NCBI RefSeq assembly: GCF_031877795.1 | Contig: NC_133932.1 | Span: forward strand, 21,206,180-21,270,179 | Direction of reading: 5' to 3' | Length of the DNA stretch: 64,000 nucleotides | Source: Strix aluco | Lineage: Eukaryota > Chordata > Aves > Strigiformes > Strigidae | Part shown: positions 47,028 through 61,525 of the stretch, in pieces | How positions within the stretch are numbered: position 1 is the stretch's first letter | Layout: every line of letters begins with the position of its first letter | Notes under the pieces: model-generated | What the model saw: the letters and a program-made list of their open reading frames with translations, nothing else | Told to the model about the DNA's origin: nothing | Database searches by the model: none | Position numbers and translations under genes: made by a program

Positions 47028-48976
47028 CCCCTGAATCTTCCCTGCTAGGAGTAAGATGATCTCCTCCTGGGATGATTAAAATCAGTTGGTTGACTCTGAA
47101 GTGAGCACACTATACAGTATAGCACAAGACATGAGATGCTCCGAGAAAGCTTTTTCTCATCTATCTGCTCTACTATTGCACCAATTAAAAAAGCAATCAT
47201 GTTTATCTTGAGAAAGCCATATTGAATACTGAAGCACTTGAATTATTTTGACATCAGTCTTAAAGCTGAACTGTAGTCATCTTCATTTGTCTTTTAATTG
47301 CACTAAAAGATACTCTGTGCATGGAATTTTGAAATGAAGGATTAAAAATATAAAGCAAAACATGTAGATTGCTGAGAGAGGGTGCTTTTGTTCCAAGTGG
47401 ACTAGAAGGATAACATTAGCAGAGAAGTATAAGATTTGATATTCAAGACTTTATTTACTTTCTTAAAGAAAAAGAAATAAAATCATTATTCTGAGGATAT
47501 GCAAATACAGTACCACACAAATCCATGAATGACAGTACTTGGAGTGTGTAATACCTGCCTATTAAAAATAAGTAGATTGCATGTTCTCCCTAGTGCTCCC
47601 TTCTAGATTTTTATTCTGTCACCTTTTAACATGAAGTGGAGTGAAAATCATAACCAGCTATTCCACACTATGCATGCAAGGAGGTGAGATGCCAAGACAG
47701 AAGCATAAGGCCATACAATTTGTGCAACTACTTTAATTAAGCTTCCCAATGACTCCTTGGGAGGAAGCTGACAAAGTAGGACCTGTGTGTATGAGAGTGA
47801 TAAAACAAGTGGCTTGTGGCATACCTGACCGTCAGGGGAAAAATGCTTGGTGCACAATACAAAAATTATTCATACTTGCTGAGAACTTAGCTGCATTTAG
47901 ATGGCACAGATTATTTTACGGAAGATACCTGGAAATGTAATAGTATCCAGTCCATTTTCATAACAAATTGTTTTTCACCAATATGAATTGCTTAGTATTT
48001 CTCTTACTGGAATACAGCCGCTTTTTATGTCTGGATGATAAACCAGACAGATTGAGTTTAGATCACAAAGATGCACCTCAGATGTTAAAATGTCCCTGTC
48101 TGGAGACTGATCACAGTGTAGCCAGAGCACTAGAGGACCCAACACACAGGCTAGCATTACTGGAGCCAGATGGAAAATACAAGTGGGTTTTGGCCTGTGT
48201 TGAGCCCTGGTGCTGTTTAAATATTCGTACCTGAAATAATCTGGTTGGGTTCAGTACCAGCACAACCTGCAGCTGCACCTGTGTATTTGTGGGTAACAGT
48301 TGGTTTGAGAGTAAAATGTGAACTTTTAATTTTGCTTGGAATGTGCTCTGGTCAGAATTCAGAGATGTTGTTTTCTCATCTCCCTGTCTCTGAATGCTGT
48401 CAAAATGCTGTTATGATTTTGATGATAAAATCTAGTATGAGGCCATTATCAGAATTCTGGAGAGAGACAGCAATGTAACTCTTCCATTTCAAAGGTATTT
48501 GGAATTTTCTGTGGATTAGCTTTGGTTCCGCAATTGTCTATTTAAAAGACCAGTATGGTTTCTTCTCTGTGCTTCTTAGCATGAGACTGGCTCATAATAC
48601 AATATATGTTAACCATGAGAGGAAAGAAAAAGACCACTTCTGCTAAGCCACAAGCATTTTGTACAGAGATATTTTTTGATTTAGCTTCCTTCATCCACCC
48701 CAGACTATAATTTTCTTTGCTGAAAGCTCTGTAGGACTATGCACAACATGTGTATATTTTTGGCTAGTTATTTCAAAACAATCTTTAAAGCTTACAGAAG
48801 ACAACTTTGAATTTTAGTGGGAGAGAGAAAAGGAGAAAAAGACTTTACTTGGAAATAATCATAGTACATGCCCAGTTAATGTTTCTGTTCAAAATATTAG
48901 GGATGGCTAAGTTCAGCTCTAAAGACCCATATAGACAGACTTGGTGGGGGTGTGGAACATTGCTACTTCACTTTTT

Positions 48977-49183
48977 CACAGAATGGTTGAGGTTAGAAGG
49001 GAATTCTGGAGGTCATCTAGTTCAACCTTCCTCCTCAAACAGTGTCACCTAGACCTGGTTGCCCAGGACTATGTCCAGGTGGCTTTTGAATACCTCCAAG
49101 ATGGGAGACTCCATGACCTCTCTGGGTAACGTGTGCCAGTGCTCAGCCACCCTCACAGTAAAAAAAAGTGTGCTGATTCACAT
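48977..49183 (-). mobile_element. CR1 LINE fragment, minus strand
   Basis: Reads as the reverse complement of the CR1 3' end: CACAGAATGGTTGAGGTTAG, GGTCATCTAGTTCAACC, GTTGCCCAGGACTATGTCCA, GGCTTTTGAATACCTCCAAG, then TGTGCCAGTGCTCAGCCACC. It is about 200 bp long and diverged, without target-site duplications I can point to. Confidence -1.
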
Positions 49184-51212
49184 CCTTTTGGATTGTAATT
49201 ATTCCATGAGGCATCAGTGAGAATTCCAATTGACTTTAGTGTCATCTATTGGGTGGACAGTAGGAGGGAGGCAGTCAAGGCCTTGTAGTTAAGGCTGCTG
49301 AGGGTGAGTGTTCATTACCTTGAATTGCTTACTCTTTTCCTTGGGCTGCTGCACGGACTGAGAGTCAGCAGTGACCTCCTTGATGAGCAAGGCTGTCTTT
49401 GTAATTGTGGCTCCCTGCTCTTTCCCCACCTGTCTTCCTCTCCTGTTACCAGGAAACAATGCTGACACTCCTGCACGTGGGTATGATTATCCACCTCTCC
49501 TAATCATCATGTGTATCCAGTGGTTATTACCCATTTCCAAACTTCCCTTAGTTTGAAAACAAATTTGACATAAATCCTGTGAAGTGAGAGGAATGGTGTG
49601 CGTGTTTGACCACCTTAGCAGGTAGAGAGCAGAGGTAATGAGTGTCTCTTCTCCTTGTGCTCAGTGCATTCATTCATTTCTCTCTCTGCAGAAGAGGGGG
49701 GAAGTGATTTATACTCTAGTTTCACAGGCATCAGTAGTTAGATGGAGGGCTTAAACCTTATTAAAATATGTCCACTGTTGCAAAGCAGAGGGAACACCTG
49801 TAAGAGTTGTTAACTTTAGATTTATACCCGCATTAAGTCTCTGTGCAACTTTAGTGAAATGCTCTTAATGTCAGAATGGGGCTGGAGGTGGCAAGCAGCT
49901 GGGAATCAAGCTTTGATCCGAAGTCAGCTGGCTAAGAATTTTTTTGTTGGTTGTTTTTGTTTTTTAACATGTGTCCTTCTTTTACGCACTCAAACACTTC
50001 CTTACTTTTAGGGAACCTGTCTGAGATGCCCATTGCAAAGCATGCAGTGCATATCCAGAAGAAGCATCAGCAGTTCAAGTCTATGCGAAATACTTTGGCT
50101 ACTTGCCATTTTTTTTTTTCACATGTATTTAATAGCTTTCTTAATGTCCTGGCTTTCTGGATTAGCAGAGAGACCTAGCAAATGGAAGCCCAAGAGCTCT
50201 GTGTGCATGCTCATGGGTGATAGGCACAAATTAAAAGGCCTGTGGGAAAGAAGCCCCCTGACGAACAGCTGTCGTGCCATATGCACAGCCGTGTTGGGGA
50301 GGGGGAAAGCAGGTGGTTTTCTGATCAATAATGGTCAGAGTCATCTTGTGGATGCAGTTATGGATTATGTCCCTTTCACATAATATGAATTTATGCCTCT
50401 ATCCCCATAGGAGGGTTGGACTGCAGTGAATTATACTTGCATAGCTACAGTATGGTTCAAATTATGTGAGTAGACAAGACTTATTTCCAGTTTTTAATGA
50501 AACAATAGGGACAGATCCAAAGACTGTCAAAATTAATGGCAGGATTCCTGTGGGCTGCTTTCCATTTATTCAAGAGCCACCTAAGAGGGCACTTTACCCT
50601 CTAGAAAGAATTTTAAATATAATTTTCTATGACTCGAGCTTATTTTCCCTCCCAGGCTAGTGGAGAGGATCCCTGTCATTGCTTTTGGGAGGTGGCTCAG
50701 GCTCTGGTACTGGATGTGAATTCTTTGAGAATGTAATTAGGAAATATGTCACTTCAGCATTTTTTATTGTAAGCATACATCACTGTAATATGCCACTGTT
50801 ATGAAATAAATATATGATATTCTGGAAATATGGAACAATTCCATTTGTTTTAAAAACAGAAGGAAGGCAACTTTTCTTTAAGATCACAAAAATAAGCCTC
50901 TTGCTGCTGAAAGCATGCTTTGCATTAAATTCTAGAGTCAGTGGGTCTAGGCCCACGTATGTGTTGGCAAGAGCATGCCTGACTGTTGGATGTATAGCGT
51001 ATGGAGATGGCAGCAATTCTGTGAGACTGATTAACGAAGATGGGCACAACTTCTGGCTCTCCTTGAGAAGCAAAACCATTCTTTTCCCTGCCAGTCTTGT
51101 AGATTTTTTGAAAGGCATCTGTGGAGCTTGCCTGTATGCTGTGTTTTGTGTTGCTTCTGTGCGCCAGTGTTGTGTCCCAGCGGACATAAGTATCTGATAC
51201 TGTTGTATCAAT

Positions 51213-51243
51213 TATTGTACAAGTACCAAGTATTGTACAAGTA
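51213..51243. repeat. Short tandem duplication, 18-bp period
   Basis: TATTGTACAAGTA occurs at 51213 and again at 51231, separated by CCAAG. Confidence -1.
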
Positions 51244-54200
51244 TCTGCGCTGTTTTCCTTCCATAATCTGTTTTTCTGTTTCAAACCCTTCCAGTGCAAC
51301 AGAAATCATTGGCCTAGTCAGAAATCAGTGGCACACTGCGTAGGCATAAAGGCTTATGTAAATCTTTCTGTGCTTTCATGAGTTAGAAATTTAAACTACT
51401 ATTTGCCTGGTCTAAGACACAGACTGCTTGAACCTGTGTGTTTGTAGCAGTTTTACTTGACCTAGTGTTTCCTCTTTAGTTATTTGCCACCTTTGATTTC
51501 CTGCTTTTTGCTCATTTCAGTGCTAGCTCCTGATGTAACTATCATTTTTGAGCAGTGGGTCCCATGAACATGGTTCTGCCTTATGCCAGCACAGCTGGTC
51601 GCTGATCTTCCCCTAGAAAATGTTAATTTGTCAAAATAAAAGCATTTAGTGGAGATGAGTTTGAGGCATTGTTGTTTTTTATAGCATTTTTAAACTAAAA
51701 TACTCTGCTTGCCCAAAATACATATTCATGGTTTCTTCTTTTCTTCTACCTTTCATAGATCTGTCTTTACTTGAAAAAATAGTCACAATTCAGGCAAAAG
51801 TGGACCTTTTTTTGTCCAATCAGATATTTAAGTTGAGGCCAGAGGAATTATTTTCAGAATTTCCTTTTATGAGAAATCAGATTTCTTTCAGTCTAAATCC
51901 ACAGAAATGGCCAACATCAGAATGGTTGAATTGACACACAAGCCAATTCTAGATGCTTTTCTCTGAAAGTCATTTGTCTGGTGCCATGGTGATCTAACTT
52001 TAACTGAGGCAACAGTCTAGCTGAGATTATGCAGAGCCCAACATTTGAGGTAAATGGTACCCTCCACATGCAGGTGTTGCCATGACAATAGTTGGCTCCT
52101 GCAGCTTTGACAAGGAACACTGTAAAGATGCACTCCTGTCCAGTCCGGAGCACAGGTGAACTTAAAGATGCCCGTGGTCCTGGAAAGGTGATGCTTCAGG
52201 ACATCCTACAACAACTGCTATACCGCTTTCTGATCTCCTGCATCTTGCTTGATGTGAAGGCTGTGCTGCAAAACTGCACTGTCAATGGAGTGCAAGACCC
52301 AGTCACAAAAACCATGTGGTGTCCTGAGGTGAAGCTGTGACCAGGACACAGTGTCCTGCTGAGCAATAGCAGATTACAGCAAAAAAGGGAGCTGTCTTAT
52401 CCTGGGCTGTACCCCAACTGACTGTGACCCTGTCTGCTGCGTGATGTTGAGGACCAGCATTTCTGGTTTGACCCTGGGTCTGCCTCCATTACTCCCTCCA
52501 TGTTTTACCTTGCATGGCTCTATTTGAGCAGTAGGATGAGGCTCAAAAGTGAGGAAAGAGGGCAAATTTATCCCTGCTGTAAATTGATTCCAGACATAGC
52601 CCCCTGGGGAAGGGCATACATGGTGGCAGTGGCCTTTGGCCAAGAAAAGGGTTTAAATGTAATCATGCCCTTTCCCATGCACTTTAAAATCACATTCGAA
52701 GTGAGGGTTATCACTAACAGTGTAAACAACTTGCAGGCCCTCATGCTGCCCTGTGAATTGGAAACAAGCTCTTCAGCCTGTCCTCTTCTCCTGTCTTCCT
52801 TACCATGCAAATATGGGAGGATTGCAGGGAGCAGAAGCAAGAACTAAACATCAAAAATGCTTCTTCCTCTGAGGGGTCATGTATTGAGGAAAGGTACCAC
52901 ACTGAGATTTTTTTTACTTTTGGAGCAGGAGTTCATCTGCACCCTACCAGGAAACCACTGTACTACTTGCTCTGTGACAGATTCCATGGTCACCCAGAAA
53001 CTTCACAAACAGAAAGGCCCTTCTGTTGTCCCACTGCTTCCAGAGAGCAATATGAAAAACAAACATAAAAAAATGAAGTGACAGCTCAGAAATTAGCTGT
53101 GCTTTAATACAACTACACGGATACCTCAAAATGGTATTTGGCTATAGCAGGAGTGACTTTTAGATCAGTCAGTTCCTCACTTGGTCTATCTATATGCCTT
53201 CTCATTAGCTCAGTTTTTACAGGAAAATGTAATGCATAATTCATTGTTTCCAATTAATTTTGCATACATTTTTCACAGTGAATTTACCAGTTCACAGTTA
53301 AGTTTCTTGAAGTGTAGGCTTGGAGTTCATTGCTTTTTGTTGTTGTTTCCTTAGCAATCATATTTATTTAAAGCAATCCACTGGGAATGGGATATTCATC
53401 TTTCAAATTTACAAACAGAAACTCTTGGGATCACAAGGAAACTCTTTCCTGGAAGCATACAGACTATGTGGTTAACATGTGTTCTTATCTTCCTGAGGCC
53501 CGTGCTTTAGGATGGGGGAAAAAAAACCTGTGTTAAGACTATATATTATTTTCTTATTTCCCACACATTATAAAAATATACATGCACCTTTACTGTATAC
53601 AACATTCATTGCTTTGTCTGAAAAGTCTGGCTTTCCTTATCATTACCTTTGTGCTCTTAAATCTTAGAAAGTGAGTATGCATCAAGCTAAGCATGGGAGT
53701 CCTAGGTTCCTTCCTCCACTTGTTATGGGCTTTAACTTCCTCAGAACAACTACTTGGTGTTTAACAAAAAACGTAATTCAACCTGACAGCTAAGCACCTG
53801 AAGTTGTTTAAAAATCCTATTCTGTGCAGTGTCTAGTCTTTATCATGGTAGCATTTGAGCACTCTCCACAGCTAGAAATGAACCAGAAGACTTCTGTTAG
53901 TCAATATAAATTCAATGTACTCAACAAAGTTTTGTTACCATCTCTTTCCAGAGAAAAGTTGCTGAGTTATTTACCTGATTACGTGTTTTTCAAGATCTGA
54001 GTGTGCGTCTGCACAGAACACCAAAAGTTTGAGTGCCTTAGTGTTGTTGTCAATCTTCAGCTGATAATGAATCGCATGGGTTTTGGCCTGAGCCTGAAAA
54101 AGATGAAGGACCCATATTCAAGAGGTATCAGTGCTGAACAGGGCTAATGATAGCAAATAAGAACACAGTGCAAGGCTTAAATGCATAGGTAAACCCAAGG

Positions 54201-54949
54201 CTAACGTTGAAGGCTGTTACCAAGTGGCAGACTTAAACCTCAGGATTCCTGGAGGAGCAACTTGAGAAAATATCGAGTTTTGCATTTTTTTTGTTTAGAT
54301 TGCTAATTCTCTAATTCAGATTAATTCCAGATCCATAATCTTGTATGTAAAGGACGAGAACTGGTGTAATTAGAGTCAGATCATCGGCAGTGAGGAGCTG
54401 ATGGAGTCTCCGACCTGCCATGGCCTATTACAGGCAGCACTGCCTGCGAGTCAGTGAGGAATGCAGGTCTCAAACTTGTGGTCTCTCCTTGAGGATCTGT
54501 TGGTGCACGCCCTTAACCATTGGAGACAGCTATGTGGCAACTGCCTCCCAGAAATTATATTTTCTTTTGCTTGCAAATGTAACTCTTCTTGCGTGGGTTT
54601 AATTCTGGCCAACAGTTTCTGGGCCATGTGATGAGCTCAACCTGGCACCCATGAGTAATGGTGTTTAAACTCTGACCCAAGTTACTGAAGAATTCCAGTA
54701 ATATCCTTGAATCACCATTCGACCTCTTTTCCCATTTCCCCTGAGAGAGCAGTGAAGTAGTTGAGGAAACCAAGAAGGACTTAAGGTTTCATCTCATCGC
54801 TCTTTTGTGAAACTGAACCAGAGTAAGGTGGGCATACAGCCGACTATTTTCTCCTCCTGCCGAGGGAGCAACATTGTCTATGCAATACTCAGCCATCCTC
54901 AGTGGTGCAGGTGTGGTGTAGTGCAGGGATACCAGAGTAGCCCAGAACT

Positions 54950-55110
54950 GCCACTTGGTTTAAATGTTTTGGTGGGAGTCACTATCATTGCCCTTGGAAG
55001 TTTGTTCCAGTGATTAATTACTCTGTTGGCTGCCCAAATTCTAGTCTAAATTTAGATGGCAATCCTGCTGCTGCAGAGATTAAGCCAGCCCTAGGAGCCA
55101 GTCTCTGCCA
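54950..55110 (-). mobile_element. Possible ancient CR1-like relic
   Basis: GAAGTTTGTTCCAGTGATTA followed by a stretch with TTCTAGTCTAAATTTAGATG resembles, from memory, an old amniote CR1/L3-type 3' region in reverse. Similarity is weak and patchy. Confidence -1.
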
Positions 55111-58100
55111 CCTTTGCTCATGTTGACTCATACTTTGTAATACATAGGAACTACTCAGGATGAGGAAATTCGTCAAAAACAGGCCTGGCTGTATATTCAT
55201 AGTAATCTACATAAGAGATTTGGCTTCTGGCATTCTTTGTATCCTGGAAAAGTGAAGAAAATACTTGCTTTCATAAAAATGAAAAGCATGTTTATCAATT
55301 ACTGCAGTTTAAAGTGAGTCAATTACTTTCCCTGGGATCACAGAGGACTAGCAGCTTTCCCTGAACTGGTTTGATGGGAATTGTGAAAATCATATCCGCA
55401 GAGCTAGAAGCAAAAGGCAGGAGGTGGTTCTGCCTTTACTGGGTTAGCTCCTGGATGCTGATTTTTATACTTATGTTCTTGGATGACATTGCTTCTAATT
55501 CAGGAATGTGTAAAATATTAATAAAATACAGTAAAATATACGTATTTCAATGATAATTAATCCCTTGTAAATTTTGAGATTTCTAGGCTGAAGCACCTGG
55601 TACAGCTCACAAATCCTGCTTGATAGAAACAACTTGTTTTACTAGCAGCCAGTCCTTGGTAGGTTCATCAAAGAATAACTTCTTTTTTCTTCTCTGATTC
55701 ACTGTAACCACACAGGCAGAAAGATGGTTCGAGGTTCTGATAGTGCCATCTTGAACAAATTACTGATCTTTCCCTACTCCATAAGAAAAGACCACAGTGG
55801 TATTCGTGACATACCACATGGACCAAAAACTGCTTTGACTAGACCTAAACTTTGATATGTTTTGGCAAACCAGACATCTGTCTGAATGAACGGCAGGATT
55901 TATCTGTGTATCAACTCCACTGGATAAGTAAAGAAGACTTTTGCAATTACTTCCTTTTTTAAGTGATTTAAGATAACTAAGATAAATACTCCCTGGGCAA
56001 TATTTATTAATATTGGAAAGAGTGTTTGAAAATCTTCAGGATATAGTATACACTTGCACTTTGATAACAGGTTCTTCCTCAGCTGCACAGAAATAGTATT
56101 GACTAAAAAATGTGATTCTGTGTTTTGAGGCTAGTAAAGCTCAACACACCCGTTCAACAAAACAAAGGTTTTACCTGGAAACCATTCATATTATTCCAGA
56201 CCACAAATCTACCTAATTAATATAGGATTTATAAGACCATGTGAAATTTTGTTTTTTTCCAGAAAAAAAGGCTTACTTTATGGAATTATAAAAAATTTAC
56301 TATCACTTTAATATTCTGTAGCATCAAGTTACACCAAGAAAGTAACATCAAGATTTACAGCAGTTAAATATTGCTTTTGTTAATAAAATGCCTGCAGACA
56401 TATATAAAGAAAGTGGAGAAATTGATGTTTGGAGTCTTGTAGTCAAAGAATTCATGTTTAGAATTAATGTAGGATGGGTGTATAAATAAATTGATTATAT
56501 ATTTTTCAAAAATGTTTATCCCAAAAAACATTTTTGAATCACAATTAACAAATTATTTTCTGACTTCAGGATTAGTTTTGATTACATCATTGCTGAGAAC
56601 TACAGAAGCCAGAAGTTGTGGAAACTTTTCTGAAAGACAGCTAAAGACATATGAGGGATTCATAGTTCTGTAATGCCACCAAATCACGTGTACAGGAAGC
56701 TCAGAGTTAGAACAATAGTATAGTATATAGTATTACTGTGTACATGGACCTTCTTACAAGAATCTAATTCACCATAATTTGATATATTGTTTCTTGACAA
56801 ATGGGAACTCTGTGGTTTTTATTAATCCAAGCTTTATACACGCTGTTCTTTCTTACTTACTTTCTTACTTTCAACAAATTTAAACTTTAGACTGTTTTAA
56901 GATAAACTTAAACATTCACGTGTCTAAGTTAGTTACTCTCAGAGCAAAAGAACTTAAAATACCTAAAATACTTAAAATTAAAATACCATATATATTCAGC
57001 CAGTTAAAGCATTTTAAGAAATTTGTATTAGGCACCCTCACAGTGTTCAAGAGGATTTTTCTTTTTCCTTCAACCAGTAGGCCCACATCATGCAGTGCTA
57101 TTGCTCTTGGACAACTTCTTCAGTACTTGCAAGAGTTTCCCCGAGTACAAGAGTTCCTTGATAACTGCTCTTATCCACTTGCCAGACCTGGACACCAGTA
57201 GTGAAACTCCCCAGTAGTTCGGTGCAGCCAATGGGTGACTCTCAGAATAAAAATAATTGATTTTTTTGTTGGTTTTGCCCATGCAATGGAAGTATCTTGC
57301 AGACTCCACCAATTATTCTCTCATCCATAATCTACAGGGGTTTATTTTTCATTTCTCCTTATCGCCTCTTTGATTACCTACTTAAAAAGTATAGTGGGTT
57401 CAGTGACACTTGTGGTTAAAATGATTCAAACCAGAAGACAAATAGGAAAATAAGAATTTGAAGTGGCTTCTTTTGTGCTTATGAGGATTTGGGACTTGTA
57501 TACATGGATGCTTGTGTGACTCAGAATAGGTCATTTCATGTTACCAGATGTGTTAAAATAACAATCTCAAAGATGTTTATTTAAGAATCAAAATTAGTTC
57601 ATTATTTTGGGTTTACTTTAGTAAGTAAGTAGGTCTTTAAGCAAGCCAGTCTGCTTATTTTGACTGAAGTATCCAACTTTCTCCTCTCCTTGTAAGAGAA
57701 CGAAGGGTAATCATGCTGCAGCAATGCCAAGCAAGGTCACCCACATGCTTTCAGAAGGACTTTGTTATTTAGAATATTTTGGAATATGGGTTGAGCCAAT
57801 GTTTATTTTCTACATTAAAAGTGCCTGTCCTCAAACACCAGATACTTACACAGATGATTACAAATACAGAGAAAACATAAATAATGACAAAGCCTTTCAG
57901 ATTAAGCTGGATTCTAAAACATAAGTAACCAGCAAGAAGAAAAATGTCTTCCAGCAGTTGTATGATTTGACTTGTTTCCATACAGTTTTCTCCTTGCCAA
58001 GGATTTCAGCAGGTAAAGTTGTTTTACAGGGTTCCTTGAAAGTTAACAGGTTTTGGGGTGGGCCTGAGATGGCTGAAGAGGGGATGAGTAGTGGGTGACC

Positions 58101-61100
58101 CTGAATGGAAACATCACCCCCACCAGTCTCCCCTCTGCAACTGGGAACCTGATAGCATTAGTAGTCCTGCCAGTTTGAACTGCAGCAGTAAGTCAAAGAT
58201 AATTTCACAGGCTACTGAGTTTCAGACCACACAGGTCACAGAAAGCAGAACTGGCAAATTGCTTGTTCAGAGTATGCTTTTGTCCCCTAGAATTTCTGCC
58301 TGCATCAACCCTGCCTTCCTGTGTGTTTACAAGAGAAGAGTCTCCTCCAGATGTGACTTGAAGTATCTATACTGGAAGGTTACCTCTCACTATTGTCATA
58401 GGAGAGAGCCAATGCTCAGGTAACAAAGTTAGAAGGTGCAACAACAGCCTTCGGTATGAAACACCAACCCCACTGTGAACTACCTGATGCAAGCGATTTG
58501 AAATATATCCTTCAGCACTGACTTTTTCTCCCAGTTTCCATGGAGATGGATGATCTGCCTTCTCATTTTTAACTACAGCTCTTCTGGAGAGGGAGGAACA
58601 CAAATGAAAATGCACAATAACTTTGGTCAGTATATTTTTTACTTAATAAAAGAGATATTCCCTGTTCTTGAGACAAAGTCAAGAGATCATATTGAGGATA
58701 AGTCGATTCTGGCAATGTTTGTTTTCCATAATTCTGAAGTTGCAGCAAAGGGCTAACTTTATGTGTCTTTCTTTTAAAGAAATAAAGTTACAAATTACGT
58801 TTGGCTCTGCTGAAGAAAATGACGTTGACCACAATGCACTGGGCAAATTTCACTGGCATCAGAGCAACCAGGTTTTGCCCAAACTGAGACCGAGGGGATT
58901 TCTTACAATGAATCAGAGGATGAAAATCAACATTGCTCTAGTGTGTCTTAGACCTCAAGCAAACAATAATAAAACCTATTTGAGTTAAGTTGGATAAGTT
59001 GTGACTGGGCTGTGAAAGCCGTCTCAGTTGTAGCAGCACTGAAATCCTAGATATGATTTTCAGCTGAAGGAAATGAAGTTGTGTATTATAGCTTTTTGAT
59101 TCTGGGTTTCTTGTTCCTTCTTAGTATGTGTCCTCTACCTTTTTGAACCAGATAAGTCATGAAGAGTTTTTATCACTGCATTTGGACTGGGCATCATTTT
59201 GGACAGCGATGAGTGTATAACATAAGTCATCTCATACCATGCCAGTAAGACAGTCTTAGTCTTTCGCGTCACTTATGACAATCAAAATGGGTTTACTAAG
59301 CTCAGAGTTTCAGGATATATTTTTCTGGGATTGTTTTTCTGTTTCTCTAAAATCTGTTACTCAGTTACCACAAGTCTACTGGATTTCACAGAAGTGGAAT
59401 TGTACATGCTGCTGGCTTCTCTCAGTACCCTGACAAAGTTGAGAAGCTTTGTTAAAAATGGTGCATGTTCCTGGTCTTGAAATACAAGAATTAGACATGC
59501 AGAAAATTGATTAACAGGCTGAATTCAGGTAAAAAGCTAATGCAAAGTGAAATTTTCTTTTTTATGAAGTAAAGTACAACTAAAGCAAACTTGGGACAAG
59601 GTGTGCACTTGGTTTTTGCCAAAATTTCTCCAAGTGACAAACCAGCCAGTTTGACTTGTGAAGTCTGGAGGAAAGCCAAGGCTTTGCAACCTCATTACAT
59701 ACTACTACAACTTTTTCACCCTACCTTCACCTATAGAAATGTGGTATGTTCATGCCTACAAAGTTGGTGGGGGAGGTTGTCTATTTTTATAGTTATGTAA
59801 TATTAACCTAGACATAAGCATCTTCACCTAACTTTTTTCTTGGTTCATTCTGTGCATGAATATGGAACTGTTTCGTGAAGTGGAGGAAGGAAATCAAAAC
59901 AGGGGAAAGGCAAGGGTGTTTTGAACTGCATCAGGAAGATGAGTTGGAGGAAGGGGATAAAACCTCACTCTCCTGGGACAGGGATAGAAAGATTTTCTTT
60001 GCCAGTCAGTGAGATCATTTGTCTATTTTGAGCCTGTATCTACTTGGAGACGTGCACCTTGCTCTGTTTCCATAAGGTCCAGGAAAAAAGAAAAGCTAAC
60101 TGCATACTTAATTTTCACTATTCCTGACACACTATTCCTGTGTTCTGTGAAATCAAAATTTTTCAACTGGGGCAAGGCATGAGTTCAGTAGTCATTAGTA
60201 AGTACTTGCCAAATCTGAAGCCTTAAAAAAGAGAGAGAGGAGGAGAGAAGGGGAGCTGATTTATTCCAGGTCAAGAAAGAATTTGACTGTATGTAACAGA
60301 TGGACAACCTATTATTTTTTACACGTGGACAGCCCGAGAAGTATCCAGAAATAATAATGCAACTTGGGTATTCAATGAATATGAGAAATTTTTATCCAAA
60401 ACAGTAAAGAGGGAGGGGAAGTTACAAGTCTTTTCAAATGAGGTTTTGCATGAAAATACTGTCACAAATAGCTACTGCATGGCAGCAGCAATAAGCTAAT
60501 GCTAGGGGACAGCAATTATGAACGTCACAGTAACCTCTGACAGGTGCCAAATGAAATCATTAAATCAACATCTGCTTTCAGAGGCTGCATGTTCCCAAAA
60601 AGAATATTCCCTCTTCTGCTCTTATCTGCTGCTCCATCTTCTTCTACCTGCCAACAGCTGTGAAGGCTGGCAAGCTGCCTAGAAGGCTCTGTGTAGTCTA
60701 AATTAAAGAGGCATGTTAATTTAGGAAGACTTCTTCAAATCTCTAGTAGGTGGTAGATATGCTATAATTCTGCCTCATTCATGCTCTTCTTGTGAAGAGA
60801 TCCTCTTTCAAAACATACGTATATTGAGACACATCTGATGGGCCAAGGTTGATTTTTCTGTTCCCCAGGTTAACTATTCTCTGATCAGATGCTGGCAACA
60901 TGGCACCCAGGATTGTACCCATGCGCTGATTTTATTTTATTTATTTTTCTGGCACATGATTCTATTGACAGTATTGGTATGAAGTAGTTTTACAAAGGCA
61001 GGAATAGCTGCTCTCATTTTGGAGACTACGTCTGGAGCCAGAGAAGGTGCAGCCAGGATGGGAATGACAGTCCTCAGTGAGCAAGAAGTCCTCTGGGCAC

Positions 61101-61500
61101 AATTTAGAGCAGCCTTGACACTATTCTAACCTGTAGTATGGGAAGGTAAAATATCTTCCAGCTGTCTGCTGGATCTGAAAGCAAGAAACATTAGCAGCCT
61201 TCCCCGTGAGGCCCTGCAGAAACTGTGTGCAGTAGCAGAGAGAGTTGCTTAATTTTAAAGGACCAAAATCTGGTAATTTTTAGAAAAGTTTCAGAAAAGA
61301 ATTTTTTTGGGTTTTGAAGTTCAGAAGAAAGCAAGAGATGGAAACTCTTTGAAAAAAAGGAAAAGAGATAGTGTGAGTCTCAGTTTAGCTTTCCAAAACT
61401 TCGGAGTTTGCCAGGGAGGTCTATACAGGATTGCAAACCCACGGGAACAACAAACCCAGTTGGCTTAAACTGGCTTTCCTGCCAGCTCACTAAGACAAGT

Positions 61501-61525
61501 GGGAAGTCCGAGGTGTGGGAAGTCC
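61501..61525. repeat. Short tandem duplication, 16-bp period
   Basis: GGGAAGTCC occurs at 61501 and again at 61517, each followed by a GAGGT/AAGGT-like sequence. Confidence -1.

Noticed and set aside
50780..51299. Overlapping 143-, 127- and 124-codon frames on both strands
   Set aside because: Simultaneous open frames on both strands with no family resemblance indicate locally few stops rather than a gene.
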